58,739 nucleotides of DNA from Roseomonas genomospecies 6 (GCF_008365375.1 NZ_QOKW01000034.1:1-58739), one strand, 5' to 3'; shown: positions 50,637-58,694, counted from the stretch's first letter. The notes: generated by a model from the letters alone, not told the origin. Numbers and translations: made by a program.

Positions 50637-52940
50637 TCAGAAGGTGACGCCGGCGGTCAGCATGAAGGTGCGGCCCGCCGCCGGCACCGCGCGCGAAGCG
50701 TTGAAGGCCGAGGCGTAGTTGCGGTGGTCGGTCAGGTTGTAGGCGTTGAGCGCCAGGGACAGGTTGTTGATCTCATAGGACACCACGCTGTCCAGCGAGA
50801 CCGTGTCCGGCACGCGGGCGGTGTTGGCGCTGTCGGCCCAGTATTCCGACGCGTACTGGATGCCGCCGCCGACCAGGAACTTGCCGGGCACGAAGCCGGC
50901 GCCGAACTCGTAGGTCGTCCACAGGCTGGCGTTGTGCTTCGGCACGTTCGGGGCGTCGTTGCCGACGACCGCCGGGTTGGTGCGCGACTCCCTCACCTCG
51001 CCATCAAGGTAGGCGTAGCTGGCGTAGACGCTCCAGCCCTCGACCACCTTGCCGCTCAACCCGGCCTCGAAGCCCCGGATGCGGGTGCCGAGACCGGCCT
51101 CGGAGAAGCCGTCGGTGATCGTGCCGGTGGCCGGATCGACCGAGTAGGTGTTGCTCTTCTCGATCTGGAACAGGGCGCCGTTCAGGCCCAGGCGCCCGCT
51201 GAAGAAGTCGGCCTTGCCGCCGATCTCGTACAGGTCGGTCTTTTCCGGATCGAAGTCACGCCCGGCGCGCGGCGTCTCCGCCGTGCCGTTGGTGACCTGC
51301 GCGGCGATGTCCACGCCGATCGGCTTGTTGGAGCGCGCGTACGAGACGTACAGCGACACGTCCTTCGTCGGCTCGTAGATCAGGCTGGCGGACGGGCTGA
51401 GCGTGCGGGTGGTCTCGTTGCCGCCCACCACCGCCGGGTCGGCGGACTTGAAGGTGGTGCGGAAATAGTCCCAACGCAGTCCGCCCTGCACCGAAAGCTG
51501 GTCGAACAGCCACATGCGGTCGGTGATGAACAGGCCGGTGTTGGCGACGCTGGACTCGCGCAGGCCGGTCGCCGGATAGGTGAGGAAGGCGTTGGCCGGG
51601 TAGTTGTGGCTGGGGTTGCGGATGGTCTGGGTGTTGGTGCGGTTGACCCAGGTGCCGCCGCGGCGCTCGTCCTTCTGATAGTTCAGGTCCAGGCCGCCGT
51701 TCGCCTTGTGGTAGAGGCCGAGGAACGTGCCCTCCGCCTTCACGCCCGCAACGTTCTGGACGCCCCAGCCCTTCTGCTTGAAGGCCATGCCGCCGCCGGC
51801 GCCGTAACCGATCACCGGGTTGCCGCCGTTCAGGAAGATGGTGTTGTTGGCCGCCGTCAGCGCCGACGGGGCCGTGGACACGAAGTCGCGCTTGTAATGG
51901 CTGTAGCGGCTGTCGTTGTAGAAGGACAGGTTCTTGCTGACCTCGTGGGCCAGGGTCGAGGTGACGATGTGGTTGTCGGTGTCGTCACGGTCCAGGTTGC
52001 GGACGTAGGACGTGGACCGGTCGAGCCCGAATTCCGGCGCCGGGCGGGCGATGCCGTCGCGGCCCCGGATCATCGGCACGCCCATGTCCGGAACCTTGTC
52101 GCCGTTCAGGTAGGCGTAGTTCAGGTGCCAGGTCGTCGGGGTGCCCAGCCCCACGCCCAGATCGGCGGCGATGCCCTTGCGCTTGGCCTCGACCTTGTCG
52201 CGGTCGGCGACGTCCTGGTCGTGGAACAGGCCGTTGAAGCGCAGCGCGGTCGTCTCGTTGATCGGCTGGTTCACGTCCACCGTGGTGCGGTAGACGGGGC
52301 CGGTGCCCACCGACTGCTCGACGTTGTAGCGCTTCTCAAGCCCGGCCTTCTTGGTGCCCTGGTTGATGACGCCGCCGGAGTTGCCGACGCCGAAGCCGTT
52401 GCCCGACGGACCCTTGAAGACCTGCACCGTCTCGGTGTTGAAGACGTCGTGGGTGTAGACGCCGAAGTCCTTCAGGCCGTCGGTGTAGATGTCGCCGCGG
52501 GCGGTCAGGCCGCGGATGCGGAACTGGTCGCCGTTCTGGCCGCCGTTGCCCTCGCCGCTCGAAACGGTGATGCCGGGGACGTTGCGCAGGACCTGCTCCA
52601 GCGTGGAGGCCTTCTGCTGCTCGATGATCTCTTCCGGGACCACGTTGACGACGCGGGGCGTGTCCTTGACCGTGTCGGGCAGGCGGGAGATGCCGGTGGG
52701 CCTGGCGTTCACGTTGCCGGTGTCCGCCGGGCGGTCGGCGCCGACCCGCACCGGGTCGAGGATGGTGGCGTCGCCGGCCGCAACCCCCGGCGCCGTCCCC
52801 GGCGCGGTCCCCGGACCCGAACCGGCCGTCTGCGCCTCGGCCACCGTCGCCAGGGTGGAGAAGGACATCGCCAGCCCCGCCGTCGCGGCGGCGCCGGCGA
52901 TGATGGGTCGGAGGCGGTCGGGGACATTCGTTTGCAACAT
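50637..52940 (-). CDS. TonB-dependent catecholate siderophore receptor (Fiu-like)
   Basis: A 767-aa outer-membrane receptor. A signal peptide (AAATAGLAMSFSTLATVAEAQ) is followed by a glycine/proline/alanine-rich linker, the TonB/plug region (DTVKDTPRVVNVVPEEIIEQQKASTLEQVLRNVPGITVSSGEGNGGQNGDQFRIRG), and the beta barrel ending in ...GVTF with C-terminal Phe. The Fiu/PiuA-type resemblance and the PiuC neighbour point to monomeric catecholates or catecholate conjugates. The start at 52940 has GGGAGAG upstream; an earlier start at 53030 is unlikely. Two ICE-like boxes lie in the 370-base upstream region. Confidence 0.93.
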   Translation of the reverse strand: MLQTNVPDRLRPIIAGAAATAGLAMSFSTLATVAEAQTAGSGPGTAPGTAPGVAAGDATILDPVRVGADRPADTGNVNARPTGISRLPDTVKDTPRVVNVVPEEIIEQQKASTLEQVLRNVPGITVSSGEGNGGQNGDQFRIRGLTARGDIYTDGLKDFGVYTHDVFNTETVQVFKGPSGNGFGVGNSGGVINQGTKKAGLEKRYNVEQSVGTGPVYRTTVDVNQPINETTALRFNGLFHDQDVADRDKVEAKRKGIAADLGVGLGTPTTWHLNYAYLNGDKVPDMGVPMIRGRDGIARPAPEFGLDRSTSYVRNLDRDDTDNHIVTSTLAHEVSKNLSFYNDSRYSHYKRDFVSTAPSALTAANNTIFLNGGNPVIGYGAGGGMAFKQKGWGVQNVAGVKAEGTFLGLYHKANGGLDLNYQKDERRGGTWVNRTNTQTIRNPSHNYPANAFLTYPATGLRESSVANTGLFITDRMWLFDQLSVQGGLRWDYFRTTFKSADPAVVGGNETTRTLSPSASLIYEPTKDVSLYVSYARSNKPIGVDIAAQVTNGTAETPRAGRDFDPEKTDLYEIGGKADFFSGRLGLNGALFQIEKSNTYSVDPATGTITDGFSEAGLGTRIRGFEAGLSGKVVEGWSVYASYAYLDGEVRESRTNPAVVGNDAPNVPKHNASLWTTYEFGAGFVPGKFLVGGGIQYASEYWADSANTARVPDTVSLDSVVSYEINNLSLALNAYNLTDHRNYASAFNASRAVPAAGRTFMLTAGVTF

Positions 52941-53029
52941 GAGGCTCTCCCGAGAATTCGTCGTGGCGGATGCGCCGATCAGCGGCGGGTATCTACCAAT
53001 CGGGGAGGCGGCCCCATCAACGGCGATCA

Positions 53030-53046
53030 TTCAGAATAATTCTAAA
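53030..53046. promoter_or_regulatory. Irr/ICE-like iron box upstream of the Fiu-like receptor
   Basis: TTCAGAA-TAA-TTCTAAA matches the alphaproteobacterial iron control element TTTAGAA-N3-TTCTAAA with one mismatch. It lies 90 bases before the receptor start. Irr binds such sites in response to haem/iron in rhizobia; here it is inferred. Confidence 0.7.
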
Positions 53047-53256
53047 TTGCAAAATCACCGTCATTTAAACCCGGTTCCTGCAGGGATATGCCGTTTGTCG
53101 GAGGCCCACGACGACCGTCCCCGCGGCCTCTCCACACCCCGAGGCGGGCGAATTTTTCCTTTCCATTCCGAGAACTTACAGCGCTTGTTCATAGTTTTCG
53201 AAAGGAGCGGGCGGATGGTCGTCCGGCGCGACTGTTGCAGAGCAGCAACGATGTTA

Positions 53257-53273
53257 ATAAGAATTATTCTCAA
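53257..53273. promoter_or_regulatory. second iron-box-like palindrome between the receptor and the YbiB-type gene
   Basis: ATAAGAA-TTA-TTCTCAA shares the AGAA-N3-TTCT core with the ICE site at 53030 and has three further mismatches. It sits in the intergenic AT-rich stretch, 38 bases past the end of the HTH-TrpD2 gene and ~320 before the receptor. It could be a distal operator or mark an independent promoter. Between the two boxes, 53052-53256, I see no gene I can support. Confidence 0.5.
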
Positions 53274-53310
53274 TTGAGAGGCCGCCGGGGAACGGCCCGT
53301 CCCCCGCCCG

Positions 53311-54804
53311 TCAGGACGGAATCCGGGCCGCCGTCGCGGCCTGCCCATGACGGTGCCCATGACGGGCTTTCCAGAGCTGCTCGGCCAGCCGCAGGGCGTC
53401 GGCGAAGTCCGGTCCGGTGGCTCCGGGAAGGGCGAACAGGGCGAAGGCGGCGGTGCCGACGATGATCCGCTCCGCCCGCGCGTCGCGCACCGCGCCGGTC
53501 CACACCCCCTGCCAATATTCCAGGCTGGTGCCCCGCGGGCGCGGCGTGGGCGGGGGCTCCTCCAGGCAGGCGGGCAGGACGAGATCCTCCGCCTCGCCAT
53601 CGACCAGACGATGGATGGAGGTCGGGCGGAAGGGCGTGAACTGGGCCACGTCGCGCACGCTGCCCAGCACCGCCAGATGCTTCCAGCCCAGGATGCGGGC
53701 GGCGTCGCGGTGCAACTCCCGATAGGTCGGCTTCGCCGCCCCCAGCAGGGAGGTCTTGGCCTTCGCCGGCTTCAGCAGATGCACGGCTTCGAACACGGCG
53801 GAGCGGGTCTGGGTCAGCCGGTGCAGCCCCATCAGCCGGTAGATCTGCGGCGACAGGGCGGCCAGCGGCGCGTAGGCGATCTTGTGGGCCGTCAGCGCCG
53901 CCGCGATCTCCCGCGCGTTGGTGCAGACCGGAATGCCCACGGTCGGCGCGATGAACTCGTACCGCCCGGAGGCCGTGCTGCACCCCGTGCTGCCGTGCAG
54001 GAGCACGCGATGCCCGGCCTGCGCGACCAGCCGGGCCGCGTGGAAGAACCAGGGCGGGTTGTGATAGTTGGGCGAGGTGAAGCAGGGCCAGTCCACGTCC
54101 ACCTGGATCGTCCGGCCCAGACCGGCGGCGACGTGCGCCCGCATCGCCCGGGCCATCCCGGCCAGCTCCGGCGCGGTGGAACCGCGCATCCGCATCATGC
54201 CCAGCAGCGCGCCGATCTGCACCGGATCGGCCTCCCCCGCCAGGATGATGCTCATCGCCTCCTCCGCCTCCTCGGCGGTGAGGGGACGCCCATGGCCGCC
54301 CCCGGCGATGCCCAGCACGCCGATGTGGCGGGCCAGGCGGTCCTGGGCGGGGGCGTCCGGCGCGATCCGCTCCAGCCTGGCGTCGAGCTGCGCCGGGGAC
54401 GGCTGCCCTTCCAGAAGCCCGGCGGGCCGGACCTGGAGCGGCGGCGCGTCGATCCCGGTCGGCACGTTCCAGCGGGGGTCGAAGGTCTCGTCGACCGGCG
54501 GCTGTTGCCCCGGCGGATCGAACAGAGCGTCGATCCCACGGGCGAGCGCCTGCACGCGCGGGCGCAGCGATTCCGCGACGGGGGTGGGCACCAGACCGCG
54601 GCCCGAGCGGATGAACAGGGGGTCGCCGAACGCCTCGCGCATCTGCGCCAGAAGCCGGCTGAGCGCCGAGGTCTGCAGCCCGAGGTCGCGGGCGGCCAGC
54701 GTGACGTTCCGTTTCGACAGCAGGGCGTCCAGCGCGACGATCATCCGCCCGCGCGACAGGCGGTCCTCCGGACGCGGCGGCCCGTCCGTCCCCGTCTCCG
54801 TCAT
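53311..54804 (-). CDS. fusion of LysR-type HTH to a TrpD2/YbiB glycosyltransferase-family-3-like domain
   Basis: A 497-aa protein. Residues ~15-90 read as a LysR-type winged helix (RMIVALDALLSKRNVTLAARDLGLQTSALSRLLAQMREAFGDPLFIRSGRGLVPTPVAESL). From ~150 a domain of the anthranilate phosphoribosyltransferase fold follows: HIGVLGIAGGGHGRPLTAEEAEEAMSIILAGEADPVQIGALLGMMRMRG, VDVDWPCFTSPNYHNPPWFFHAARLVAQAGHRVLLHGSTGCSTASGRYEFI and later PTYRELHRDAARILGWKHLAVLGSVRDVAQFTPFRPTSIHRLVDG. This is the YbiB/TrpD2 group, which is catalytically inert on anthranilate and binds nucleic acid. The linker is proline-rich. An iron box lies at 54869. Confidence 0.8.
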   Translation of the reverse strand: MTETGTDGPPRPEDRLSRGRMIVALDALLSKRNVTLAARDLGLQTSALSRLLAQMREAFGDPLFIRSGRGLVPTPVAESLRPRVQALARGIDALFDPPGQQPPVDETFDPRWNVPTGIDAPPLQVRPAGLLEGQPSPAQLDARLERIAPDAPAQDRLARHIGVLGIAGGGHGRPLTAEEAEEAMSIILAGEADPVQIGALLGMMRMRGSTAPELAGMARAMRAHVAAGLGRTIQVDVDWPCFTSPNYHNPPWFFHAARLVAQAGHRVLLHGSTGCSTASGRYEFIAPTVGIPVCTNAREIAAALTAHKIAYAPLAALSPQIYRLMGLHRLTQTRSAVFEAVHLLKPAKAKTSLLGAAKPTYRELHRDAARILGWKHLAVLGSVRDVAQFTPFRPTSIHRLVDGEAEDLVLPACLEEPPPTPRPRGTSLEYWQGVWTGAVRDARAERIIVGTAAFALFALPGATGPDFADALRLAEQLWKARHGHRHGQAATAARIPS

Positions 54805-54868
54805 GCGATTTCAGCCCGAATGCGCTTGTCTGGCCGGTTCACGGCGGCATGGTCATACTGCATACCAT

Positions 54869-54887
54869 GATATTGATACGCATTCGC
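54869..54887. promoter_or_regulatory. Fur-box-like site upstream of the HTH-TrpD2 gene
   Basis: GATATTGATACGCATTCGC matches 14 of 19 positions of the Fur consensus GATAATGATAATCATTATC. It is 65 bases upstream of the minus-strand start at 54804, in an AT-rich stretch. Iron-dependent expression of the fusion gene is inferred. Confidence 0.6.
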
Positions 54888-54964
54888 ACACCAACGCAAG
54901 GCCATGCCGCGATACCCCAGGGCAACGAGGTCAGGTTGATTTCTGTCCCAAAGGCATCGAATAA

Positions 54965-55086
54965 CCCTCTCCCCCCTGGGGAGAGGGTGGCCCGAAGGGC
55001 CGGTGAGGGGGAAACGTTGCTCCATGCAGAGCTTTTCCGGCCTTCGGCCGCCCCCTCATCCCGACCTTCTCCCCAGGGGGAGAAGG
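54965..55086. repeat. compound palindromic repeat (REP/MITE-like), copy 2
   Basis: CCCTCTCCCC...GGGGAGAGGG at the left, GGCCCGAAGGGCC and GTGAGGGGG, then GGCCTTCGGCC and CCCCCTCA, and CTTCTCCCC...GGGGGAGAAG at the right. It shares its end palindromes and the GGTGAGGGGG block with the element at 49077-49193, with a different central segment. It is intergenic. Confidence 0.75.
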
Positions 55087-55175
55087 AGTGGGCGTCGCTC
55101 CGACTGAACCTGTTAACCTGACCTCGGTGCCCTGCGCGAATCCCGGCATGCACCCCGTGGAGGCCCCCGTGGAGA

Positions 55176-55544
55176 CTATGCCGGGTCGTCGCCCTTGGGC
55201 ACCGCGGCCTGCTCCGCCTGAATCCGTTCGACGATGCGCGTCAGCGCGGCGGCGTCGAGCGGGCTTTCCATGCTCAGGTCCTGGGCGAACTTGCGGATCA
55301 CGCCGATGGCGCGGCGCCGCGTCACGATGTCCAAATCGCCGGGGCGGGTCCGCTCGACCACCGGCCCCTTGTAATAGCCGCTGCCGACCCGCCACTGGCG
55401 CTGGCCGTCCGCCCGCCATTTGGTACCGTCGGACAGCACCATGCAGCGGTTGCCCTCGGTGAAGGCTTCGACCGTGGCGATCTTCTCCGGGCCGGTCTGG
55501 CTGTTGTGGATCGTCACCTGATCCCCAACCTTGAACGCCGTCAT
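55176..55544 (-). CDS. hypothetical protein
   Basis: A 122-aa protein. The N-terminal half (FKVGDQVTIHNSQTGPEKIATVEAFTEGNRCMVLSDGTKWRADGQRQWRVGSG) looks like a small KOW/SH3-type beta barrel; the C-terminal half is helical (RRRAIGVIRKFAQDLSMESPLDAAALTRIVERIQAEQAA). No signal peptide. I recognise no named family. Its ribosome site and start follow a duplicated 15-bp unit, and the preceding gene ends inside that unit, so the two are probably coupled. Confidence 0.65.
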   Translation of the reverse strand: MTAFKVGDQVTIHNSQTGPEKIATVEAFTEGNRCMVLSDGTKWRADGQRQWRVGSGYYKGPVVERTRPGDLDIVTRRRAIGVIRKFAQDLSMESPLDAAALTRIVERIQAEQAAVPKGDDPA

Positions 55545-55545
55545 T

Positions 55546-55575
55546 CCTGCATGTCCTTCACCTGCATGTCCTTCA
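55546..55575. repeat. two 15-bp tandem repeats between two hypothetical genes
   Basis: CCTGCATGTCCTTCA is repeated exactly at 55546-55560 and 55561-55575. On the minus strand each copy carries a TGA, an AAGGA ribosome-site-like stretch and an ATG. The upstream gene's stop is in one copy; the next gene's start lies just past the other. Confidence 0.9.
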
Positions 55576-56142
55576 ACCGTGTCGATCGGCGTTCGGCGCG
55601 GGTTCGCCCGATCGATCCCGCAACGCCTGGTCGTTCTCCCGCCGCTCCTCCACCGCCGCCATCAACCGCGACTTGGCGGTGACGCGGCTGTCGGGCGGAC
55701 CGTCCGCCGGGGGCGGGACCCGGGCGGCGTGGCGGACACCGTTCAGCGCCGCCAGAAAGCCGGTGGCCGGACGCATCGCCCGGCCGCCCCGCAATCCGGG
55801 CGGCGGCGCCGGGGATTGCGGCCCGGCAGCGGCGGCGAGGGCATCGGCGACAACCTCATCCGCCACCTCAGCAGGCGGCGCGCGCCTTTCGGCGACCTCG
55901 GCATGGGCCAGGAAGGTGGCGCGCTCCACGACCAGCGTCCGGCATTCGCCGTCCAGCGTTTCGTAAACGCGCTTGGCTTCGTTCAGTTCATGCAGGTCTT
56001 CCGTTTCCAGCGTGCGGTCCAGCGCGCTGGACAGCAGCCGGAATTCCAGGACGCCCGGCACCCGCGCTTCGTCCACCGCGCGTTTCAACACGCCGACGGC
56101 TTGCAGGGTTTCGCGGTCTAACGTGCTTCCGGACATCGACAT
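55573..56142 (-). CDS. hypothetical protein
   Basis: A 189-aa protein. The first ~90 residues are helical and charged (LDRETLQAVGVLKRAVDEARVPGVLEFRLLSSALDRTLETEDLHELNEAKRVYETLDGECRTLVVERATFLAHAE); the rest is low-complexity, proline/alanine rich, with a short basic C-terminus. No signal, membrane segment or known family is recognised. It is followed by the other hypothetical gene after a 15-bp duplication. Lineage-specific protein is the likeliest reading. Confidence 0.55.
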   Translation of the reverse strand: MSMSGSTLDRETLQAVGVLKRAVDEARVPGVLEFRLLSSALDRTLETEDLHELNEAKRVYETLDGECRTLVVERATFLAHAEVAERRAPPAEVADEVVADALAAAAGPQSPAPPPGLRGGRAMRPATGFLAALNGVRHAARVPPPADGPPDSRVTAKSRLMAAVEERRENDQALRDRSGEPAPNADRHG

Positions 56143-56195
56143 GCTGTGGTTTGAACGGCGGAGCTACCCGAAATATCGGCTAGGTCCGGTTGGGG

Positions 56196-56954
56196 TCAAG
56201 TGCGATCCGGCACCGCTTCGGTTTCATCTTCCGGTTCGACGGCACCGCGTCTTTGCAGCCACAGGGCGACCAGCCAGCACAGCGCGGCCCATCCCGCCCC
56301 GACGCACCAGCCGGCCAGCACGTCGGTCGGCCAGTGGACGCCCAGATAGACGCGGCTGCACCCGACCAGCAGGGTGACCGTCATCGCCACGACCAGCACA
56401 TAGGCCTTCTGCCGCTTGCCCTCGACGAAGCGCGCCAGCATGGCGCCGAGCGTCAGGAAGACGACGGCGGACAGCAGCGAATGGCCGCTGGGAAAGCTGG
56501 CGGTGAACACGATGTCGCCATGGGGGACGAGGTCCGGACGCTCCCGCCCGATCTGGTTCTTCAGCAGGCCGCTGATGGCCATGCCGCCGCCGACCGACAG
56601 CAGCACCAGAAGCGACGCCCCCCGCTTGCCCTGAAGCAGCAGGAAGCCCAGCGCCACCGCGGTGACCAGCGACAGCACGGTGATGCTGCCCAGCGCCGTG
56701 ACGTCGCGCGCCGCGTTCCGAAGCCAGGGCGGCCCCAGCGGCGTTTCCGGATCGCCGGCCACCCGCAGCGCCAGCAGCACCGCCCGGTCGAAGGCCGCCG
56801 TCTCGCCCTCGATCACCTCTCCGGCGATCAGGGCGAAGGCCAGGATGAGCCCGGCGCTGACCGCCATTCCCAGGAGAAGCGTCAGCTCGTGCCGGCCGAG
56901 CCTCGTCCAGAAGCCGGGAGCCCAGTTGCCGTCCTTCAGACTCCTCAATGCCAT
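56196..56954 (-). CDS. PAP2-family membrane phosphatase
   Basis: A 252-aa inner-membrane protein with six helices and the three PAP2 phosphatase motifs: KNQIGRERP (KxxxxxxRP), FPSGHS (PSGH) and SRVYLGVHWPTD (SRxxxxxHxxxD). The substrate is a lipid phosphate such as phosphatidate, undecaprenyl diphosphate or phosphatidylglycerophosphate; it cannot be told from sequence. The ATG at 56954 gives a usual family length; the frame stays open upstream but without family resemblance. It is divergent from ahcY. Confidence 0.9.
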   Translation of the reverse strand: MALRSLKDGNWAPGFWTRLGRHELTLLLGMAVSAGLILAFALIAGEVIEGETAAFDRAVLLALRVAGDPETPLGPPWLRNAARDVTALGSITVLSLVTAVALGFLLLQGKRGASLLVLLSVGGGMAISGLLKNQIGRERPDLVPHGDIVFTASFPSGHSLLSAVVFLTLGAMLARFVEGKRQKAYVLVVAMTVTLLVGCSRVYLGVHWPTDVLAGWCVGAGWAALCWLVALWLQRRGAVEPEDETEAVPDRT

Positions 56955-57066
56955 CGTCCGCCCCGTCCCATGGCTCTGCCACGCGCCCGCCGCATCATCG
57001 CCCGCCGCTTCGCCCGTTAAAACACGCGAGAGCGACGATCGGGCAGATGGATTCGGGCGAATGGCT

Positions 57067-57106
57067 AACCCCGCAAACATAAAGATATCTTTATGCTTGC
57101 GGGGTT
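57067..57106. promoter_or_regulatory. 40-bp near-perfect palindrome upstream of ahcY
   Basis: The 18-bp core CATAAAGATATCTTTATG (57078-57095) is a perfect palindrome, and 11-base flanks extend it to two 20-base arms differing at one position. The core looks like an ArsR-family SahR/SamR-type operator of methionine-cycle genes in proteobacteria. The GC-rich flanks (CCCCGCAA/TTGCGGGG) could form a hairpin in RNA. It is about 95-130 bases before the ahcY start and lies between divergent genes. Confidence 0.7.
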
Positions 57107-57200
57107 CCGAATGCGCTGCTACACCAGCGCTCACAGCGGGCCGGTGCGCCCGCCCCTTTTCATTGCTGTCCCGCAAACAGCCGCCCAGGAGACACCCCCG

Positions 57201-58505
57201 ATGGCCGCGCCCGCCAACTTCACCGACTACAAGGTCAAGGACATCAGCCTCGCCGAGTGGGGCCGCAAGGAAATCACCATCGCCGAGACCGAGATGCCCG
57301 GCCTGATGGCGCTGCGCGCGGAGTTCGGCGAGGCGAAGCCGCTGGCCGGCGCCCGCATCGTCGGCTGCCTGCACATGACCATCCAGACCGCCGTGCTGAT
57401 CGAGACGCTGACCGCTCTCGGCGCGACCGTCCGCTGGTCGTCCTGCAACATCTTCTCGACCCAGGACCAGGCCGCCGCCGCCATCGCCGCCGCCGGCATC
57501 CCGGTCTTCGCCTGGAAGGGCGAGACGGAGGAGGAGTTCTGGTGGTGCATCGAGCAGACCCTGCGCGGCCCGGACGGCTGGACCCCGAACATGATCCTGG
57601 ACGACGGCGGCGACGTCACCCAGATCATGCACGACAAGTATCCGGAGATGCTGGCCGAGGTCCGCGGCCTGTCGGAGGAGACCACCACCGGCGTCCATCG
57701 TCTCTATGAGATGATGAAGAAGGGCACGCTGAAGGTTCCGGCCATCAACGTGAACGACAGCGTCACCAAGTCGAAGTTCGACAACCTGTACGGCTGCCGC
57801 GAGTCGCTGGTGGACGGCATCAAGCGCGCCACCGACGTGATGGTGGCCGGCAAGGTCGCCGTGGTCGCCGGCTACGGCGACGTGGGCAAGGGTTCCGCCG
57901 CCTCGCTGCGCTCGCAGGGCGCCCGCGTTCTGGTGACGGAGATCGACCCGATCACCGCGCTCCAGGCCGCCATGGAAGGCTATCAGGTCGTCACGATGGA
58001 CGAGGCCGCTCCGCAGGGCGACATCTTCGTCACCGCGACCGGCAACGTGGACGTCATCACGCTGGACCACATGCGCGCCATGAAGGACCGCGCCATCGTC
58101 TGCAACATCGGCCACTTCGACAGCGAGATCCAGATCGAGGCTCTCCGCAACTACAAGTGGGAAGAGGTCAAGCCGCAGGTCGACGAGGTCGTGTTCCCGG
58201 ACGGCAAGCGCCTGATCGTCCTGGCCCAGGGCCGTCTGGTGAACCTGGGCTGCGCCACCGGCCACCCGAGCTTCGTGATGAGCGCCAGCTTCACCAACCA
58301 GGTGCTGGCCCAGATCGAGCTGTGGACCAACGCCGCCAGCTACGAGAACAAGGTCTACGTCCTGCCGAAGCACCTGGACGAGAAGGTCGCCCGCCTGCAT
58401 CTGGACAAGATCGGCGCCAAGCTGACCACGCTGTCCGCCAAGCAGGCTGAGTACATCGGCGTGAAGGTCGAAGGCCCGTTCAAGCCGGACCACTACCGCT
58501 ACTAA
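57201..58505 (+). CDS. ahcY: adenosylhomocysteinase (S-adenosyl-L-homocysteine hydrolase)
   Basis: A 434-aa cytoplasmic enzyme that splits S-adenosylhomocysteine to adenosine and homocysteine, restoring methylation capacity. Signature blocks are LHMTIQTAVLIETLTALGATVRWSSCNIFSTQDQAAAAIA, DDGGDVTQIMH, EETTTGVHRLY, NVNDSVTKSKFDNLYGCRESLVDGIKRATDVM, the NAD loop VAGYGDVGKGSA, and the C-terminus KPDHYRY. AGGAGA precedes the ATG. A palindromic operator lies upstream and a strong terminator downstream, so it is a single-gene unit. Confidence 0.97.
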   Translation: MAAPANFTDYKVKDISLAEWGRKEITIAETEMPGLMALRAEFGEAKPLAGARIVGCLHMTIQTAVLIETLTALGATVRWSSCNIFSTQDQAAAAIAAAGIPVFAWKGETEEEFWWCIEQTLRGPDGWTPNMILDDGGDVTQIMHDKYPEMLAEVRGLSEETTTGVHRLYEMMKKGTLKVPAINVNDSVTKSKFDNLYGCRESLVDGIKRATDVMVAGKVAVVAGYGDVGKGSAASLRSQGARVLVTEIDPITALQAAMEGYQVVTMDEAAPQGDIFVTATGNVDVITLDHMRAMKDRAIVCNIGHFDSEIQIEALRNYKWEEVKPQVDEVVFPDGKRLIVLAQGRLVNLGCATGHPSFVMSASFTNQVLAQIELWTNAASYENKVYVLPKHLDEKVARLHLDKIGAKLTTLSAKQAEYIGVKVEGPFKPDHYRY

Positions 58506-58530
58506 GCGGTTCCGGACGGATCGGAACGGA

Positions 58531-58558
58531 AAGGGCCGCCACTGGGGCGGCCCTTTTT
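58531..58558 (+). terminator. intrinsic terminator of ahcY
   Basis: AAGGGCCGCC pairs with GGCGGCCCTT around a 5-base loop, and the stem runs into a T5 tract ending at 58558. A classic rho-independent terminator 26 bases after the stop. Confidence 0.93.
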
Positions 58559-58694
58559 GTGTTCTGGGGTGCGTTGTTGCCCCCACCCTTCCCATGCTGC
58601 GCATGGGCCCCTTCCCTCCCATAGGCGCTAACATGAGGCTGATGCGATAGATGTGTCCGGCGTAACGGAGTGCGCCGGGCTCTGTTTTCCGGGG

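Noticed and set aside
53091..53222. 43-codon minus-strand frame (MNKRCKFSEWKG...) between two iron boxes
   Set aside because: No ribosome site near the ATG and a low-complexity Arg/Pro composition; position alone is not enough.
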